Counted from the first letter of the stretch, positions 1 to 11,159 are shown. The stretch: DNA of 64,000 nt from Heterohyrax brucei (GCA_028571685.1 CM053140.1:219623323-219687322); one strand, 5' to 3'. Translations and numbers: made by a program. Notes: generated by a model from the sequence alone, not told the origin.

Positions 1-1515
1 TTGGTTGACATTCATCCATTTCAAGAGGTAGCATATGAGAAGGATCCGACAGTACTTGAAGGATGAAATTCAAACTGCAGTTAAGGCATTGGTGAAAAAC
101 AAGGCTCCAGGAATTAATGGAATATCAATTGAGATGTTTTAACAAAAAGATACAACCCTGGAGGTGCTCTCTCATCTTTGTGAAGAAATTTGGAAGACAG
201 CTCCCTGGCCAACTGACTGGAAGAGATCTATCCATGTTTATGCCTGTTCCCAAGAAAGATGATACAACCAAATGTGGAAATTATTGAACAATATCATTAA
301 TGTCACACAAAACTAAAATTTTGCTAAACACCATTCAAAAGCATCTGGATTCAGAAGAGGACATGTAACCAGAGATATTATTGCTGATGTTAGATGGATC
401 TTGGCTGAAAGTTGAGAACACCAAGAAGATGTTTACCTGTGTTTTATTGACTATGCTAATACATTCAACTGTGTGGATCATGCCAAATTATGGATAACAT
501 TGCAGAGAATGGGAATTCCAGAACACTTAATGTGCTCATGAGGAATCTCTACATGGATCAACAGGCAGTTTTTTTCTAACAGAACAAGGGAACACTGCAT
601 GGTTTAAGGTTAAGAAAGCTGTGTGTCAGGGTTGTATCCTTTCACTATTCCTTTTCAGTCTGTGCTGAGCAAATAAGTTGAAAAGCTGGTCTATATGAAG
701 AAGAATGAAGCATCAGGAATGGAGGAAGACTAATTAACAATCTGTGTTATGTATATGACACAACTTTGTTTGCTGAAAGTGAAGAGGACTTGAGGATCTT
801 ACTGATGAGTATCAAAGACCACAGCCTTTAGTAAAGATTATACCTCAAGGTAAGGAAAACAAAAATCCTCACGACTGTACCAATATACAGAAAAGATTGA
901 AGTTGTCAAGCATTTCATTTTACTTGGATCCGCAGTCAACAGCCATGAAAGCAGCAGTCAAGAAATCAAATGACACACTGCATTGGACAAATCTGTGGAA
1001 ATGATCTCTTTAAAGTGTTGAAAAGCAGAGATGTCACCTTGAACACTAAGGTGTGCCTGACCCAGCTGTGTTATTTTCAGTCACATCATGTGTATGCAGA
1101 ACCTGGACAATGAATAAGGAAGTCAGAAGAATAATTGATGCCTTTGAATCGTGGTGTTAGAGAATATTGATACATGATAGATTGCCAAAAGAACAAATTG
1201 ATCTGTCTTGGAAGACCTACAACCATAATGCTACTTAGAAGCAAGAATGATGAGACTGCATCTTGCGTAATTTGGACATGTTGTCAAGCGGGATTGGTCC
1301 CTGGAGAAGGACATAAGTCTTCGTAAAGCGTAAGGTCAAAAGAGGATGACCCTCAACTAGACGGATGGATTGACAGACACAGTGGCTGCAGCAGTAGACT
1401 CTAGTATAGCAGTCATTGTATGCATGGCACAGGACCAAGCGGTGTTTTGTTCTGTTGTACATAAGGTCACCATGAGTTGGAAATGACTGAACGGTGCCTA
1501 AGAACAACAAAAATA
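1..1515 (+). mobile_element. RTE (BovB-clade) LINE, 3' part, decayed
   Basis: This is the reverse-transcriptase half and 3' tail of an RTE non-LTR retrotransposon; the 5' part lies outside the window. Conceptual reading gives 'NKAPGINGISIEMF' near 100-140, 'WPTDWKRS' near 207-230 and 'FIDYANTFNCVDH' near 442-480, which match RTE reverse-transcriptase blocks. The catalytic YADD block near 745 is degraded to a VYDTT-like string. The C-terminal 'SLETYNHNAT' region and the short 3' end (GGTGCCTAAGAACAAC near 1495) match the other RTE copies here. Stops and frameshifts occur throughout, so it is a dead pseudogene. Assignment to the RTE clade is by family knowledge; the exact subfamily was not determined. 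Confidence 0.85.
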
Positions 1516-1995
1516 TATGTATTATAAAAAGTTGGAACATAAGAAAAATCACAGAGGAGAAACTAAAATCACATATCATTGTATCACTCAGAAATAATTG
1601 CTGTTATGTTTGATGTCTAGGTTCCTCATTTTTATCCTGCCCACATAATTTTTTAGGGGTATTATACATATTATTTTTATATTATTATCTGATTATATTG
1701 ATTATTATCTGATATATTATTATCTGATTTTAAATTTTAAATTTTTCTTGAATACTGTCCCATGTTATTAAATGTTCTTTCACATTTCCAATGTCAGCTT
1801 ATAGGGTGGCATAATACTAAGTTGAATTGATATATCTGATATATCTGTATGTGAATACTCACATGCATTTTTTTTATGGGGAAAGAGCCACGGCTTCTAT
1901 GAGGTACTCAAATGTTTAAGTGCTGATGGGTCAAAAGTGGGTAAGCAATTTGCTTAAGTTAAATTCCTAAAAGAGAAATTGCCGGTTCTAAATGA
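1516..1995. other. AT-rich unassigned DNA
   Basis: No gene or recognisable mobile element is seen. Positions 1680-1730 hold an imperfect tandem of the unit ATTATTATCTGAT, repeated about three times, in a very AT-rich context. Confidence 0.6.
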
Positions 1996-2793
1996 TCTGT
2001 ACTTTTTGAAAATGTCGGTTGGGTCTGTTGTGATGTCACCTATCTCATTCCTTATTTGAGTTATTTTATCCCTCTCCTGTTTTTCTTTTGTTAGTTTGGC
2101 CAGTGATTTACTGATTTTGTTTATCTTTTCTAAGAACTAGCTTTTGGTCTTATTGAGTCTTTCCATCTTTTTTCTATTCTCTAATTCATTTAGTTCTGCT
2201 CTCATTTTTATTATTTGCTTTCTTCTGGTGCTGAAGAGGTTCACTGGCTGTTCTCTTGTTTGAGTTGTGGAGTTCCATGTTTTAATCTGGGCCCTTTAAG
2301 GCTGACTTTGCTGTGTCCCAAAGGTTCTGGTAGCATGTGCTTTCATTCTCATTTGTTTCTGTGAATATCTTTTTCCATCCTTGATTTCTTCTATACTCCA
2401 GTAATTTTTGAGCAAAGTTTGTTTAGTTTTCATGTATTTGGTTTTTTCTCTTGCGTTTTCTCTGTTAACTGATTTCTACTTTTGTGGCTTTATGGTCTAA
2501 AAAGATGCTTTGCAATATTTTGATTCTGTGGATTTTGTTAAGGCTTGCTTTGTGGCCTGACATGTGGTTTATTCTGGAGACTGTTTCATGCTCATTGAAA
2601 AAGAAAATATACTTGGCTACTGTTGGGTGGAGTGTTCTGTATGAGACTGTGAGGTATAGTTGGTTGATTTTGGCTTTTAGATCTACTGTGTCTTTATTGA
2701 GGTTCTTTCTGGATGTTCTGTCCTTTATCAAAAGTGGTGTATTGAAGTCTCCTATTGTTATTGTGGAACTGTCTATTTCTCTTTTCATAGCTG

Positions 2794-3132
2794 TTAGAGT
2801 TTGATGTACTTATGAGTCATATCTTTGGATGCATAAATATTTAATATGTCCTGATATATTGAACACTTAATCATTACATAGTGTCCTTCTTTATCCACTG
2901 TGGTGGATTTTATGTTAAAGCCTATTTGACCACAAATTAATATTGCCACTCTTCCTCTTTTTTGAAGGCTGCTTGCTTGCTTTTTTCTTCCCCCATCCTT
3001 TGGGTGTTTATTTGTGTCTTTTAGTCTAAGATGTGTCTCTTGTAGGCAGCATATAGATAGATCATGGGTTTTTTTCTCTATTATGTCATTCTGTCTCTTG
3101 ATTGTTACATTTATAACATTTATATTCAGCAT
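2794..3132 (-). pseudogene. L1 ORF2 N-terminal endonuclease remnant
   Basis: The frame of 112 residues begins 'MLNINVINVTIKRQ', equivalent to the conserved LNVNGLN start of the L1 apurinic-type endonuclease. It contains 'LSICCLQETH', which holds the QETH block with the catalytic glutamate, and 'KRGRVAILI', matching the RGVAILI block. The endonuclease nicks target DNA for target-primed reverse transcription. The frame stops before the GDFN block, which continues in another frame near 2745 ('TITIGDFNTPL'), so a frameshift separates the two. The rest of ORF2 toward the RT runs left to about 2010, where the element ends. Confidence 0.8.
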
Positions 3133-3431
3133 AAGTATTGATAGACATGAATTTACTATTGTCTTTTTATGTCCTTTTTTAATGCATTGTTAACAGTTTC
3201 TTTGTTCCACTTAATTTTCTTTGCTGAGTCATTTTTCTTTATGTGTTTTGTTTTCATCCTTTTCATTGTTGGTTTTATATCTGCTGAGACTTGATGTTTT
3301 CTTGTTTTTTTATTTTGATATGTAGGATTGTTGATTTCCTTTCTGGTTGCCTTAATATTTACCACTAGTTTTCTAAATTTAAACCTGTCTTCAATTTCTT
3401 TTTATCACCTTGACTTTTCTTTATGACAGAG

Positions 3432-3970
3432 CTATGACTTTTTTTAAAAAAAAAATATGATTGAATGAAAATGTACATTCCCATATAAACTTGTGTGCTC
3501 ACCTGTATGCAGCTCCTGCTGCTCTCTTTGCCTGGTGATAGCACATTCTTCCTCTCTGCTCCATGCATGTCTCATCCTCCCAACAGTCTCGTTGACCCTC
3601 CTCACCACCCACTCTCCTTCCTCCTGCCAGAGGTCAGCAGGATGATATCCTATAGATGCATAGAACCATAAAGTGCCCACACAATATGGTCATTCTGCAT
3701 CCCCAAGTCCAATCCATTGCTGTCTGAAGAGTTGACCTTCATTATGATTTATGGACAGGGGAAGCATCAGGGCCATGCTCCCAGGGGAACCCCAAAGTCC
3801 CTGGAGCATCATTTGCAGTCTTTTAGTGGAGATCTCAGGGTGCACCCCTATTTACTCTTGTGTTGCCAGTGAGACTCAATTTTGTGAGCTGCATTGTGAC
3901 TATCACTGGTGGTGGCCAGGCACCATAAAACTCTTCTAGTCATGAGTTGATGTATCTATGACATTTTTTA
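3432..3970 (-). mobile_element. Nested 5'-truncated L1 3'UTR fragment
   Basis: The segment of about 510 bp starts on the plus strand with T7A10 followed by ATATGATTGAATGAAAATGTACA. It is collinear with the L1 3'UTR seen at 12594-13090 and 62215-62710, so it is an L1 3' end in minus orientation. It interrupts the older antisense L1. Flanks CTATGACTTTTTTTA (3432-3446) and CTATGACATTTTTTA (3956-3970) form a TSD, so this is an ordinary 5'-truncated insertion. Confidence 0.75.
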
Positions 3971-4129
3971 GTCCCTCTTATTTGTTATAATGTTGTTATC
4001 TTTTACATATTGATATCTCTGTTGCCTCTTTTTCAATATTTTAGCATTAATTTATTTTTCATAGTTTCTCCATCAGGATATGTGTTTATTCTTTACTGTG
4101 TTCTAATCTTGTATTATTGTCTGATATTA

Positions 4130-5000
4130 TGGATTTTCTAACCAAAGGACTACCTCTAGTTTTATCATTTTTAATCTTGTCATTTTGGTGTGGTTTTTGC
4201 AAATTCTCTAAATTTCTGTTTATCTGGAAGTCCTAATTTTGCGATCGTATTTGAGAGACAGCTTTGCTGGATATATGTTATTCCATTGTGATCTTGCCTG
4301 CATGGTTTCTGGTGAGTAGTCTGACTTCACTCTTATTGACTCTCCTTTGTAGATTATTTTTCACTTATCCTTGGAAGCTTTTAAAACTCTTTTGTTTAGT
4401 TTTGATAAGTTTGCTTATAACATATCTTGGTGTCTTTCTTTTGGGATCTACTGTTTATGGAATTTGATGAGCATCTTGGAGATACATCTTCTGTTCTTTC
4501 ATAGTATCAGAGAAGTTGTCTGCCAAGAAATTTGTAACAGTTGTCTCTATATTTTGTGTTACCTGCTCCCCTGGTACTCCAGTGACTCACAGATTGTTCC
4601 TCTTGGTAGAGTCCTGCATCATTCTTAGTATTTCTCAATTAAAAAAAAAATTTTTAATCTGCTTTTTCCTTAGATATGTTGGTATCATGTACTTTATCTT
4701 CAATCTCACTTATTCAGTTTTCCATTGCCTGAGTTTTGCCCCTTTGCTTGTCTATTGAATTATCTAATTCTGTAATTTTACCAATTTTTTTGATAATAAA
4801 TTTTTATAACAAATTTCTGTTTCTGTTTACTTTCTTACAGTCTGTTCAATTTGTTATTATCCTGTGCTACATTTTGCCTCATTTACTTCCTGATCTCTTT
4901 AAGAATTCTAAATATTAATCTTTTTTATTGTACCTCTGATAATTCCAGGAAGTTCTGTTCTTCTGGAAAATTTCTCAATTGCTTATTTTGGGAACTTTCT
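4130..5000 (-). pseudogene. L1 ORF1 remnant
   Basis: Antisense sequence here is collinear with ORF1 of the longer L1 at 17752-18676. The TTTGCAAATTCTCTAAATTT stretch near 4196 corresponds to the 'FVKTKPKLQEI' C-terminal block, and the region near 4300-4440 corresponds to the single-stranded-RNA-binding C-terminal domain ('IKLNKMKHKQ' block). Many stops occur and no long open frame survives. The intact protein would be a trimeric coiled-coil RNA chaperone packaged with L1 RNA. Limits are approximate. Confidence 0.6.
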
Positions 5001-5426
5001 GAAGCCATTGTGGTCTGCCTCTTTAAGTGATTTGATATTGACTGTTGTCTCCAAGCCATCAGTAAGTTGTTGTGTTTGTTTATTTTATATTTGCTTACTG
5101 TGTTCTAGCTTCTTGTTTTATTTTATTTTGAAATGCCCAAATAGGCAGGTCATATGAGCTGATTTGATTACTGGTGCCTTAGAGGTTTGAATGTCTTGTC
5201 ACTAGGTGTTTAGAGCTGTTACCAGACATGTGGCCTGTGTTTTCTTTCTTGTGTATATTCACCTGAGGTGCCTAGGTAGTTAGTCAGCAAGTGCATGGTA
5301 CAGACTGTCCCCAACATTTTTAGATGAGCAGGGCTGATTGTTGTACACGCAGTATCTGGCTGCACATGCTGGGAAAGGTGGGGGGCTGACAGTCCTCAAT
5401 GAGTGTGAGGAAAGGCTGTCCTTGTT

Positions 5427-5592
5427 CCTTAATGCAAATAGGTAGATAGCTTTTGCTGCAGCACAATAGGCATGCTGTATGCTGCGTGCAGTGCTGAAAG
5501 GCTATCCCTGCCTTAATGGGCATAGGTAGATAGATAGCTTTTGCTGAGGCACAATGGGCATGGTGAATGCTGCATGCAGGGCTGAAAGGCTT
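5427..5592. repeat. 84-bp tandem duplication in an L1 5'UTR
   Basis: Two adjoining units, 5427-5510 and 5511-5592, both run CCTTAATG..ATAGGTAGATAG..CTTTTGCTG..GCACAATRGGCAT..ATGCTG..TGCAG..GCTGAAAGGCT. They differ by scattered substitutions and a 4-bp GATA gain in the second. They lie in the 5'UTR of the antisense L1 and are not seen in the other L1 5'UTRs of this window. Confidence 0.7.
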
Positions 5593-6245
5593 TGAAGGCC
5601 CGTGAACCCCTTTTGCCTGTGTATAGACAAAGGACCTTCTTCTGCCCTGAGTTTCTGCTTAGGGAAGCTGGCAGGTTATTTTCCCCCCCAATTGTTAAAT
5701 TGTTCCTTTTCCAATTCTGGGAGGATGGCTCAAGATGTGCATAAGGAGTACTACTTTGTGTCCAGGTAGTGCACCAGAATGTGGAGCCCAGTGCAGCACA
5801 GACAAGGGATGGAAAGCACTGGAAAAAGGGAGAGAGGTTTATTCCTAAGAAATGTTTCAGATCTGCCTAAGAAAAGTTTCAGATCTGCATACAGGAGGTT
5901 AGACACAAGCCACTTAGCTTTTGATGATTGATTGCTGCTTTTCATGGATTCTGGAGGCATGAATGGTCCTCCACCACTCAGTCTGTCACTAAGGATGACA
6001 CTCTCTGAATGCCACTGCTTCATTCACTAAAGTAGCTGCCACTGATTCTCCTGTCAGGTGCCAATTCCTGCCAGGTAAGGTCTGGTCAGTTCTAAGTACT
6101 TCTGGACCTACTCTCCCTTCCCTGTTATTTGGTCTGGTTTTTCAGCTTCCCCTTTGATGTTCAGGGCTCCTAGAATGTCCTGTATAATCAATCTGCTTTC
6201 TTATCTTTGTTGTTACAGGAATCACATGAAGCATCTCCCTAGTCT

Positions 6246-6255
6246 GCCATCTTAG
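6246..6255 (-). promoter_or_regulatory. YY1-like site at L1 5' tip
   Basis: The minus strand reads CTAAGATGGC, matching the AAGATGGC core of the YY1 site found near the first bases of L1 5'UTRs, where YY1 helps set the transcription start. Function in this dead copy is not implied. Confidence 0.5.
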
Positions 6256-6284
6256 TCCTACCCTCTTAGTCTGTACTTTTTTGA

Positions 6285-6694
6285 GGCTTTGATGATACTG
6301 CCAGATCTGCCAGAGGGACTATATCAGTTTCCACTACCACCAGCAGTTGCTAAGGGTGGCTACTTCCCTGTACCCTGGCCAACCATGTACAACCTTGGCC
6401 AACCCTGAGCCGTAGTGGTTAACACTGGGCCTTACCTCTTTTGAAATCCAGCATCACATTATTACTTGCTATCCTGTCTCTTTGCATATAATTTTCCCTC
6501 AGTGTGGTACAGCTAGTGCTAATTTGTCCTGATAGCCACCTGAATAGATTGCAGGGGCCACTGAGGCACAGCTGAGAGAGCTGTGTGTAACTAGCTAGGG
6601 GTGTGTAACTAGAAGATCTGGGTTTATGTTTAAAGCCATACTATAACTTCCTTGGCTGGGCTGACCAGGCAATGTCATGGTTCAGAACTTAATT
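6285..6694. other. Unassigned DNA
   Basis: No coding region or clear repeat is seen. A short local duplication of CCTGGCCAACCATGTACAAC and CTTGGCCAACCCTGAGC occurs near 6377-6412. Confidence 0.5.
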
Positions 6695-6796
6695 GCTAGG
6701 TTCAGACTTGATTGTATTTCTACCTTGATTCCTCTACTTAGTAGCTGTGTTACCTTGAACAAGGTGTGTCTCGTTTTTCTCATTTGTAGAATAGGG
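6695..6796 (+). repeat. MIR SINE fragment
   Basis: The stretch around TAGTAGCTGTGTTACCTTGAACAAG followed by TCATTTGTAGAATAGGGATAAT matches the MIR core (CTAGCTGTGTGACCTTGGGCAAG ... CATCTGTAAAATGGGGATAAT). It is cut on the right by an RTE 3' end. Confidence 0.65.
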
Positions 6797-7387
6797 ATAA
6801 TGTTGTTGTTAGATGCCTTTGAGTTGGTTCCAACTCACAGTAACCTCATGCACAATAGAAGGAAACATTGCCCAGTCCAGTACCACCTTCACAATAATTG
6901 CTACTTGAGACCACTGTTGCAGCCTCTGTGTTAATAGATGTCACTGGGGGTCTTCCTTCTTATTGATGATCTTCTGCTTTAACAAATATGATGTCCTCCA
7001 TGCACTGGTACCTCCTGATAACATGTCCAAAGTATGTCAGACAAAACTTCTCCATCTTCACTTCCAGGGACCACTCTGGCTGTACTTCTTCCAAGACAGA
7101 GCTATTTGTTCTTCCAGAAATCCAAGATATATTCAGTATTCTTTGCCAACATAATAATTCAAAGGCATCAATTCTTTGGTTTCCCTTATTCATTGTCTAA
7201 CTTTCATATGAATATGAGGTGATTAAAAATACCATGGCTTGGATCAGGTGTTACCTTAGTTCTTGAAGTGACATCTTTGCCTTCCAACACTTTAAAGAGG
7301 TCTTTTGCAGCAGATTAGCCCAATGCAGCACATTTCATTTGATTTCATTTCTTGCCCACTGCTACAATGTGTGTTGATTGTGGATAA
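6797..7387 (-). mobile_element. RTE LINE 3' end, 5'-truncated
   Basis: On the plus strand it begins with the complement of the RTE 3' terminus (TGTTGTTGTTAGATGCCTTTGAGTTGG). It runs through the C-terminal domain; the minus frame at 6960-7193 reads 'IDAFELLCWQRIL' and 'CLTYFGHVIRR', conserved RTE C-terminal blocks. It continues to the 'TINVHGSSSQEIKR'-equivalent region and stops near 7387. It covers only about 590 bp of the 3' end, the usual 5' truncation, and the frames are broken. Confidence 0.85.
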
Positions 7388-8112
7388 AGAGTAATTCTAA
7401 AATAATTACTGAGGAGTGTGTCTTCTTTGGGAACTATCAGCTTTCGCAATCTAATTTCTGCAAGTATGGGAGTCCAGGAGCTGTTTTATTTTAATAAAGA
7501 TGTTAGTAGGAGCAGTCTTCCTGTGGTTTCTTCAGCAATACAAGTAATCTCCAACTTAGGATACATTTGGATGATGATGAACTGCTCTTTTTGTCTTATT
7601 TTTTGTGCATTTAATCATTAGTTGTATGTGCTACCTACAGTGTTGCAGCATGCAATTTGCTGATGTTATCATTCTCAGAACTTTCAGTGTTCAGTTTTAT
7701 AATTTTATAGTGAGAGGATTAGCTGAACTAAATCAGGTGCTTCAGTTGTTTAGAAACATGGACCCACATGCTGACGGTTTAGCCCAAGTCAATAGGCTGA
7801 TTCAGGAAGTAGTGAGATGTTGCTGCAAAATGTATGAAGAAAAAAAAGAAGAGGATACAGGCAGCTGTTACTAGTTTTCTAACTAGAAATGTCATCCCGG
7901 TTCCAAGGGCTAATCCAGGTGATCTAGAACTTTCCACAAGTGAAGTTATTACTGCAACTGACAAAACAGCAACATTGTCCCATTATTCTTCATTGGTGGA
8001 ATAAGTTTTTATGATTTATGTATTTTTTTAATGGATGTGGTATTAAAAATATCTATAAGTATATGTAGTGTTTCCATCCTCTGAAAACAAATAAAGATTG
8101 GATTTACAAACA
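7388..8112 (+). pseudogene. Unrecognised mRNA-like 3' segment with poly(A) signal (processed pseudogene or last exon)
   Basis: I do not recognise the gene. Plus-strand frames look protein-like near the end. The frame at 7605-7874 contains 'ELNQVLQLFRNMDPHADG' followed by 'NRLIQEVVRCCCKMYEEKK'. A second frame, from about 7858 to 8005, continues with 'AAVTSFLTRNVIPVPRANP' and ends in '..TLSHYSSLVE' with a TAA. The two could be joined by one frameshift in the A-rich EEKKEED tract. A canonical AATAAA lies at 8090-8095, about 15-20 bp before the block ends against the next RTE. No A-tail is visible. An acceptor-like TTTTATAATTTTATAG precedes the similarity near 7712, so a genuine terminal exon cannot be excluded. 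Homology searching was not possible. Confidence 0.4.
8090..8095 (+). promoter_or_regulatory. Polyadenylation signal AATAAA
   Basis: AATAAA sits 17 bp before the junction with the antisense RTE at about 8113, a normal signal-to-cleavage distance. It supports the reading of 7388-8112 as the 3' end of a transcript. Confidence 0.5.
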
Positions 8113-9604
8113 TGTTGTTGTTGTTAGGTTCTGTTGTGTTGATTTCAGCACAGTTACACGGTGTACCATAGAATGAAACATTCTCCAATCCTGCCCCATC
8201 TTCATAGCTGCTGCTGTCTTGGAGCCCGTTGTTACAACTACCGTGTCAATCAGCCTTGTTGAAGATCTTCCTCTTTTCAGCTGACTCTCAGCTTATACCA
8301 AGTGTAATGTTCTCCAGGGACTGGTCCCTCCTGGTAGCATGTCCAAAGTATGTGAAGCAAAGTCTAGCCATTCTTGCTCCTAAGGAGCATTCTGGCTGTG
8401 TTTCTTCCAAGACAGATATGTTCATTCTTCTTCCAGTATTGTTTGCTGACACTATAAGTCAAAGAAATCAGTTTTTTGATCTTTCTTATTTAATGTTCAG
8501 AAGATTTGTCCAGTGCACTACATCGTTTGATTACTTGACTGCTGCTTCTGTGGACATTAATTGTGGATCAAGTAAAATAAAATTCTTGAAAACTTCAGTA
8601 TTTTTTTTGTTTGTTTATCATGATGTTACTTATTGGTCTTGTGAAGATTTTGTTTTCTTTATGTTGAGGTATAGTCCATACTGAGGGCTATAGTCTTTGT
8701 TCTTTAGTCAGTAATATTTTAAGTCCTCCTTACTTTCAGCAAGCAAGATTGTGTCATTTGCATATTGGAAGATTGTGAAAATGAGCTGTCCTTCAATTCT
8801 GATGCCATTTTCCTCTTCATGTAGTACAGATTCTCAAATTATTTGTTCACCACACAAGCTCAATAAACATGGTGAAAGGATACAACCCTGACACATACCC
8901 TTTCTGAATTTACACCACTTAGCATCGCCTTGTTCTGTTCAAACACTTGTCTCTTGGTCTGTGTACACGTTCTGCATGAGCACAATGAAGTGTCCTGGCA
9001 TGCCTATTCTTTGCAATATTATCCATAAGTTGTAATGACCCACACAGTTGAATATCAGTGTATTGTTAATAAAACACAAGTAAACATCTTTCTGATTTTC
9101 TGTGCTTTCATATGAGCAATGATGTCCCCCGGTCTATGTCCTCTTCTGAATGTGGCTTGCATTCTGGCAGTTCCCTGTCAATGTACTGCTCCAACAACTT
9201 TTGAATGATCTTTCGTAAAATTTTACTTATGTGTGATATTAATAATATTGATTGATAATTTTCCATATTCTGTGGGATCACCTTCTGTTGGAGTGAACAT
9301 GTCTGTGGGTGACTTTGAGTCAGTTGGCCAGGTAGCTGTTTTCCAAATTTCTTGACCTAGGTGAGTGAGTACTTTCAGTATTGCATCCATTTGTTGAAGT
9401 ATTTCAATTTGTATTCCATAGATTTCTCAAGCCTCATTTTTAGCCAGTGCTTTTGGTGCAGCTCACACTTCTTTCTTCCTTCAATAACATTGGTAATGTA
9501 CTGCCTCCAGATATGGTTAACTATCAACCAATTCTTTTTGGTAAAGTGATTCTTTATGTTTTTTCTACCTTGTTTTGATGCTTCCTGTATATTTCACATC
9601 CATT

Positions 9605-9775
9605 CCAAAAACAAAAATGAAATGAAACTCTTTGCCATCAAGTCGATTCCTAGTCATACCAACCCTATAGGACAGAGTAGAACTGCCCCATATAGTTTCC
9701 AAGGATCATGTAGTGGATTCAGACTGCTGCCCTTTTGGACAGCAGCTGTAGCTCTTAACCTCTATGCCACTAGTA
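9605..9775 (-). repeat. AfroSINE
   Basis: Reads antisense from CTTTGCCATCAAGTCGATTC to GCTCTTAACCTCTATGCCACTAG, nearly full length and of the short type without the internal spacer. It is inserted in the linker of the antisense RTE, so it postdates that copy. AfroSINE is a tRNA-derived SINE known from Afrotheria. Confidence 0.85.
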
Positions 9776-10289
9776 TTACCTTTTGCCTATAATGTCTTTC
9801 AGGATTGCAACTGGAAGCTTGAAATTTTCTTTATTTCTTTCAGCTTGAGAAATGGCAAGTGAGTTCTTCCCTTTTAGTTTTCTAACTCCAAAACTTTGCA
9901 TGTTTTGTTATAAGTGTTTGCACTGAAAAATTGCTAAATTTATTTTCTTTATTTGATTTCTGTGTATTCTATCTAGTAAGGTCAGTGTGTATAATTGGGG
10001 TTTATTTTGTTCAAAAAAGGTATTTCAGCTAATAAGGTGTTGATTTTGCAAAATTCTATCATGTGTTCTCCAGTGCTTCTATCACCAAGGTCGCATTTTC
10101 CAGCTGCTCCTTTGACTTTGTTCCTACCTTTCACATTCCAATGGACATTAATTTTAAATGCATTTTGGTTGCACTTTTGATTAATTCAGACTGTAAAAGT
10201 TGGTAAAAATCTTTAATTTTCTCATCTTTGGCGTAAGTGATTGGTGCATAAATTTCAGTAATAGTCTATTATACTGGTCTTCCTTGTTA

Positions 10290-10292
<3 letters not shown>

Positions 10293-10329
<37 letters not shown>
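10293..10329. repeat. (AC)n microsatellite
   Basis: About 18 uninterrupted AC units, abutting the A-rich tail side of an antisense AfroSINE, a common place for microsatellite birth. Confidence 0.95.
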
Positions 10330-10333
<4 letters not shown>

Positions 10334-10495
10334 ACCCAAGAAATAAGCTCTTTGCACTGAGTCAATCCTGATTTGCAGTGATTCTATAGGACAAAGGAGA
10401 ACTCCCCCATAGGGTTTCCAAGGAGCAGTTGGTGAATTTGAACTGCTGACTTTTTGGTTAGCAACCAAGCTCTTAACCACTATGGCACCAGGGTC
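10330..10495 (-). repeat. AfroSINE
   Basis: Antisense short-type copy: TTTGCACTGAGTCAATCCTG at its 3' end, then CATAGGGTTTCCAAGGAGCA, and TTAACCACTATGGCACCAGG at its 5' end. Inserted in the endonuclease region of the RTE. Confidence 0.85.
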
Positions 10496-10950
10496 TTGTT
10501 GTAGCCATGTAGATATTATCTTGTCACTGACAGTATTATGCTTCAGGATAGATTTTGAAATGTTTGTTTTATGATGAACAGTATACCATTCCTCTTCAAT
10601 TTGTCATTCCCAGTATAGTAAACCACGTGATTATCTGATTCAAGTGGCCAATACCATTCCATTTCCGTTCACTAAAGCCTAGGATACTGATGTTTATGTG
10701 TTACATTTCAGTTTTTGCAATTTCCAGTTTTCCTAGATTCATGCTTCATACTTTCCACATTCTGTGTTATTAGTGGATGTTTGCAGCTGTGTTTTTTTCC
10801 TCTCATTTTGAGTCATGCCTTAGCAAATGAAGGTTCTGAAAGCGACTCCATCCATGTCATTAACATTGAACATGCTTTGAGGAGGCAGCTCTTCCCCAGT
10901 CATATTTTCAGTTCTTTCCAACCTCAGGGGCTCATCTCCTGATACTGTAT

Positions 10951-11159
10951 CAGACAGTGTTCTGTTACTATTCACAAGGTTTTGACTGGCTGATTTCCTT
11001 CTCCAGAAATAGATTGCCAGCTTCTTCTTCTTAGCCTGTCTTAGTGAAACTGATGAAATCTGCCCACCATGGGGGACCCTGCTGGTATTTGAAATATTAG
11101 TAACAGGTTTCAGCATCATAGCAACATGTGAGCCACCACAGTACACACCAGTGACATAG
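10951..11159. repeat. Second retroposon type, possibly RTE 5' region
   Basis: The words CCACCATGGGGGACCCTGCTGG and TATTTGAAATATTAG also occur, diverged, at about 54780-54815 (CCACTGTGGGTGATCTTGCTGG, TATTTGAAACAGC). A minus frame of 108 residues (10820-11146) spans this segment into the RTE but matches nothing I know. It is either a separate SINE-like family or the RTE 5'UTR. Confidence 0.4.

Larger units (their letters stand above)
1996..6284 (-). mobile_element. L1 LINE with intact 5' end, truncated at its 3' end inside ORF2, with TSD
   Basis: In minus-strand sense the order is 5'UTR (about 6265 to 5010), ORF1 (about 5000 to 4130), ORF2 endonuclease and the first part of the reverse transcriptase (about 3400 to 2010), then an abrupt end. 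The 5' tip carries AAGATGGCAGACTA (rc of about 6241-6254), typical of an L1 promoter start. The copy is flanked by TCTGTACTTTTTGA at 1996-2009 and TCTGTACTTTTTTGA at 6270-6284, a near-perfect TSD. It has no 3'UTR and no poly(A) at the 1996 end, whereas L1 copies usually lose their 5' end. A younger L1 tail is nested at 3448-3955. Both ORFs are broken by stops and frameshifts. Confidence 0.8.
8113..10950 (-). mobile_element. RTE LINE, long copy with endonuclease and RT remnants
   Basis: The copy runs antisense from its 3' terminus (complement GTTGTTGTTGTTAGGTTCTG at 8113) through the RT (about 8700-9300), the linker (9300-9830) and the endonuclease (about 9950-10720). Minus-strand readings include 'DHVVYYTGNDKLKRNG' near 10570-10630, matching the RTE endonuclease block before the NGVAI motif, and 'ENWKLQKLK' upstream of it. 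It is the most complete RTE here but carries stops and an internal deletion of the endonuclease C-terminus near 9945. It is split by two AfroSINEs (9605-9775, 10330-10495) and an (AC)n tract. Whether 10950-11160 is its 5'UTR or a separate repeat is unclear. Confidence 0.8.

Noticed and set aside
8229-8684. 151-residue plus-strand open frame
   Set aside because: It is the antisense shadow of the RTE C-terminal region.
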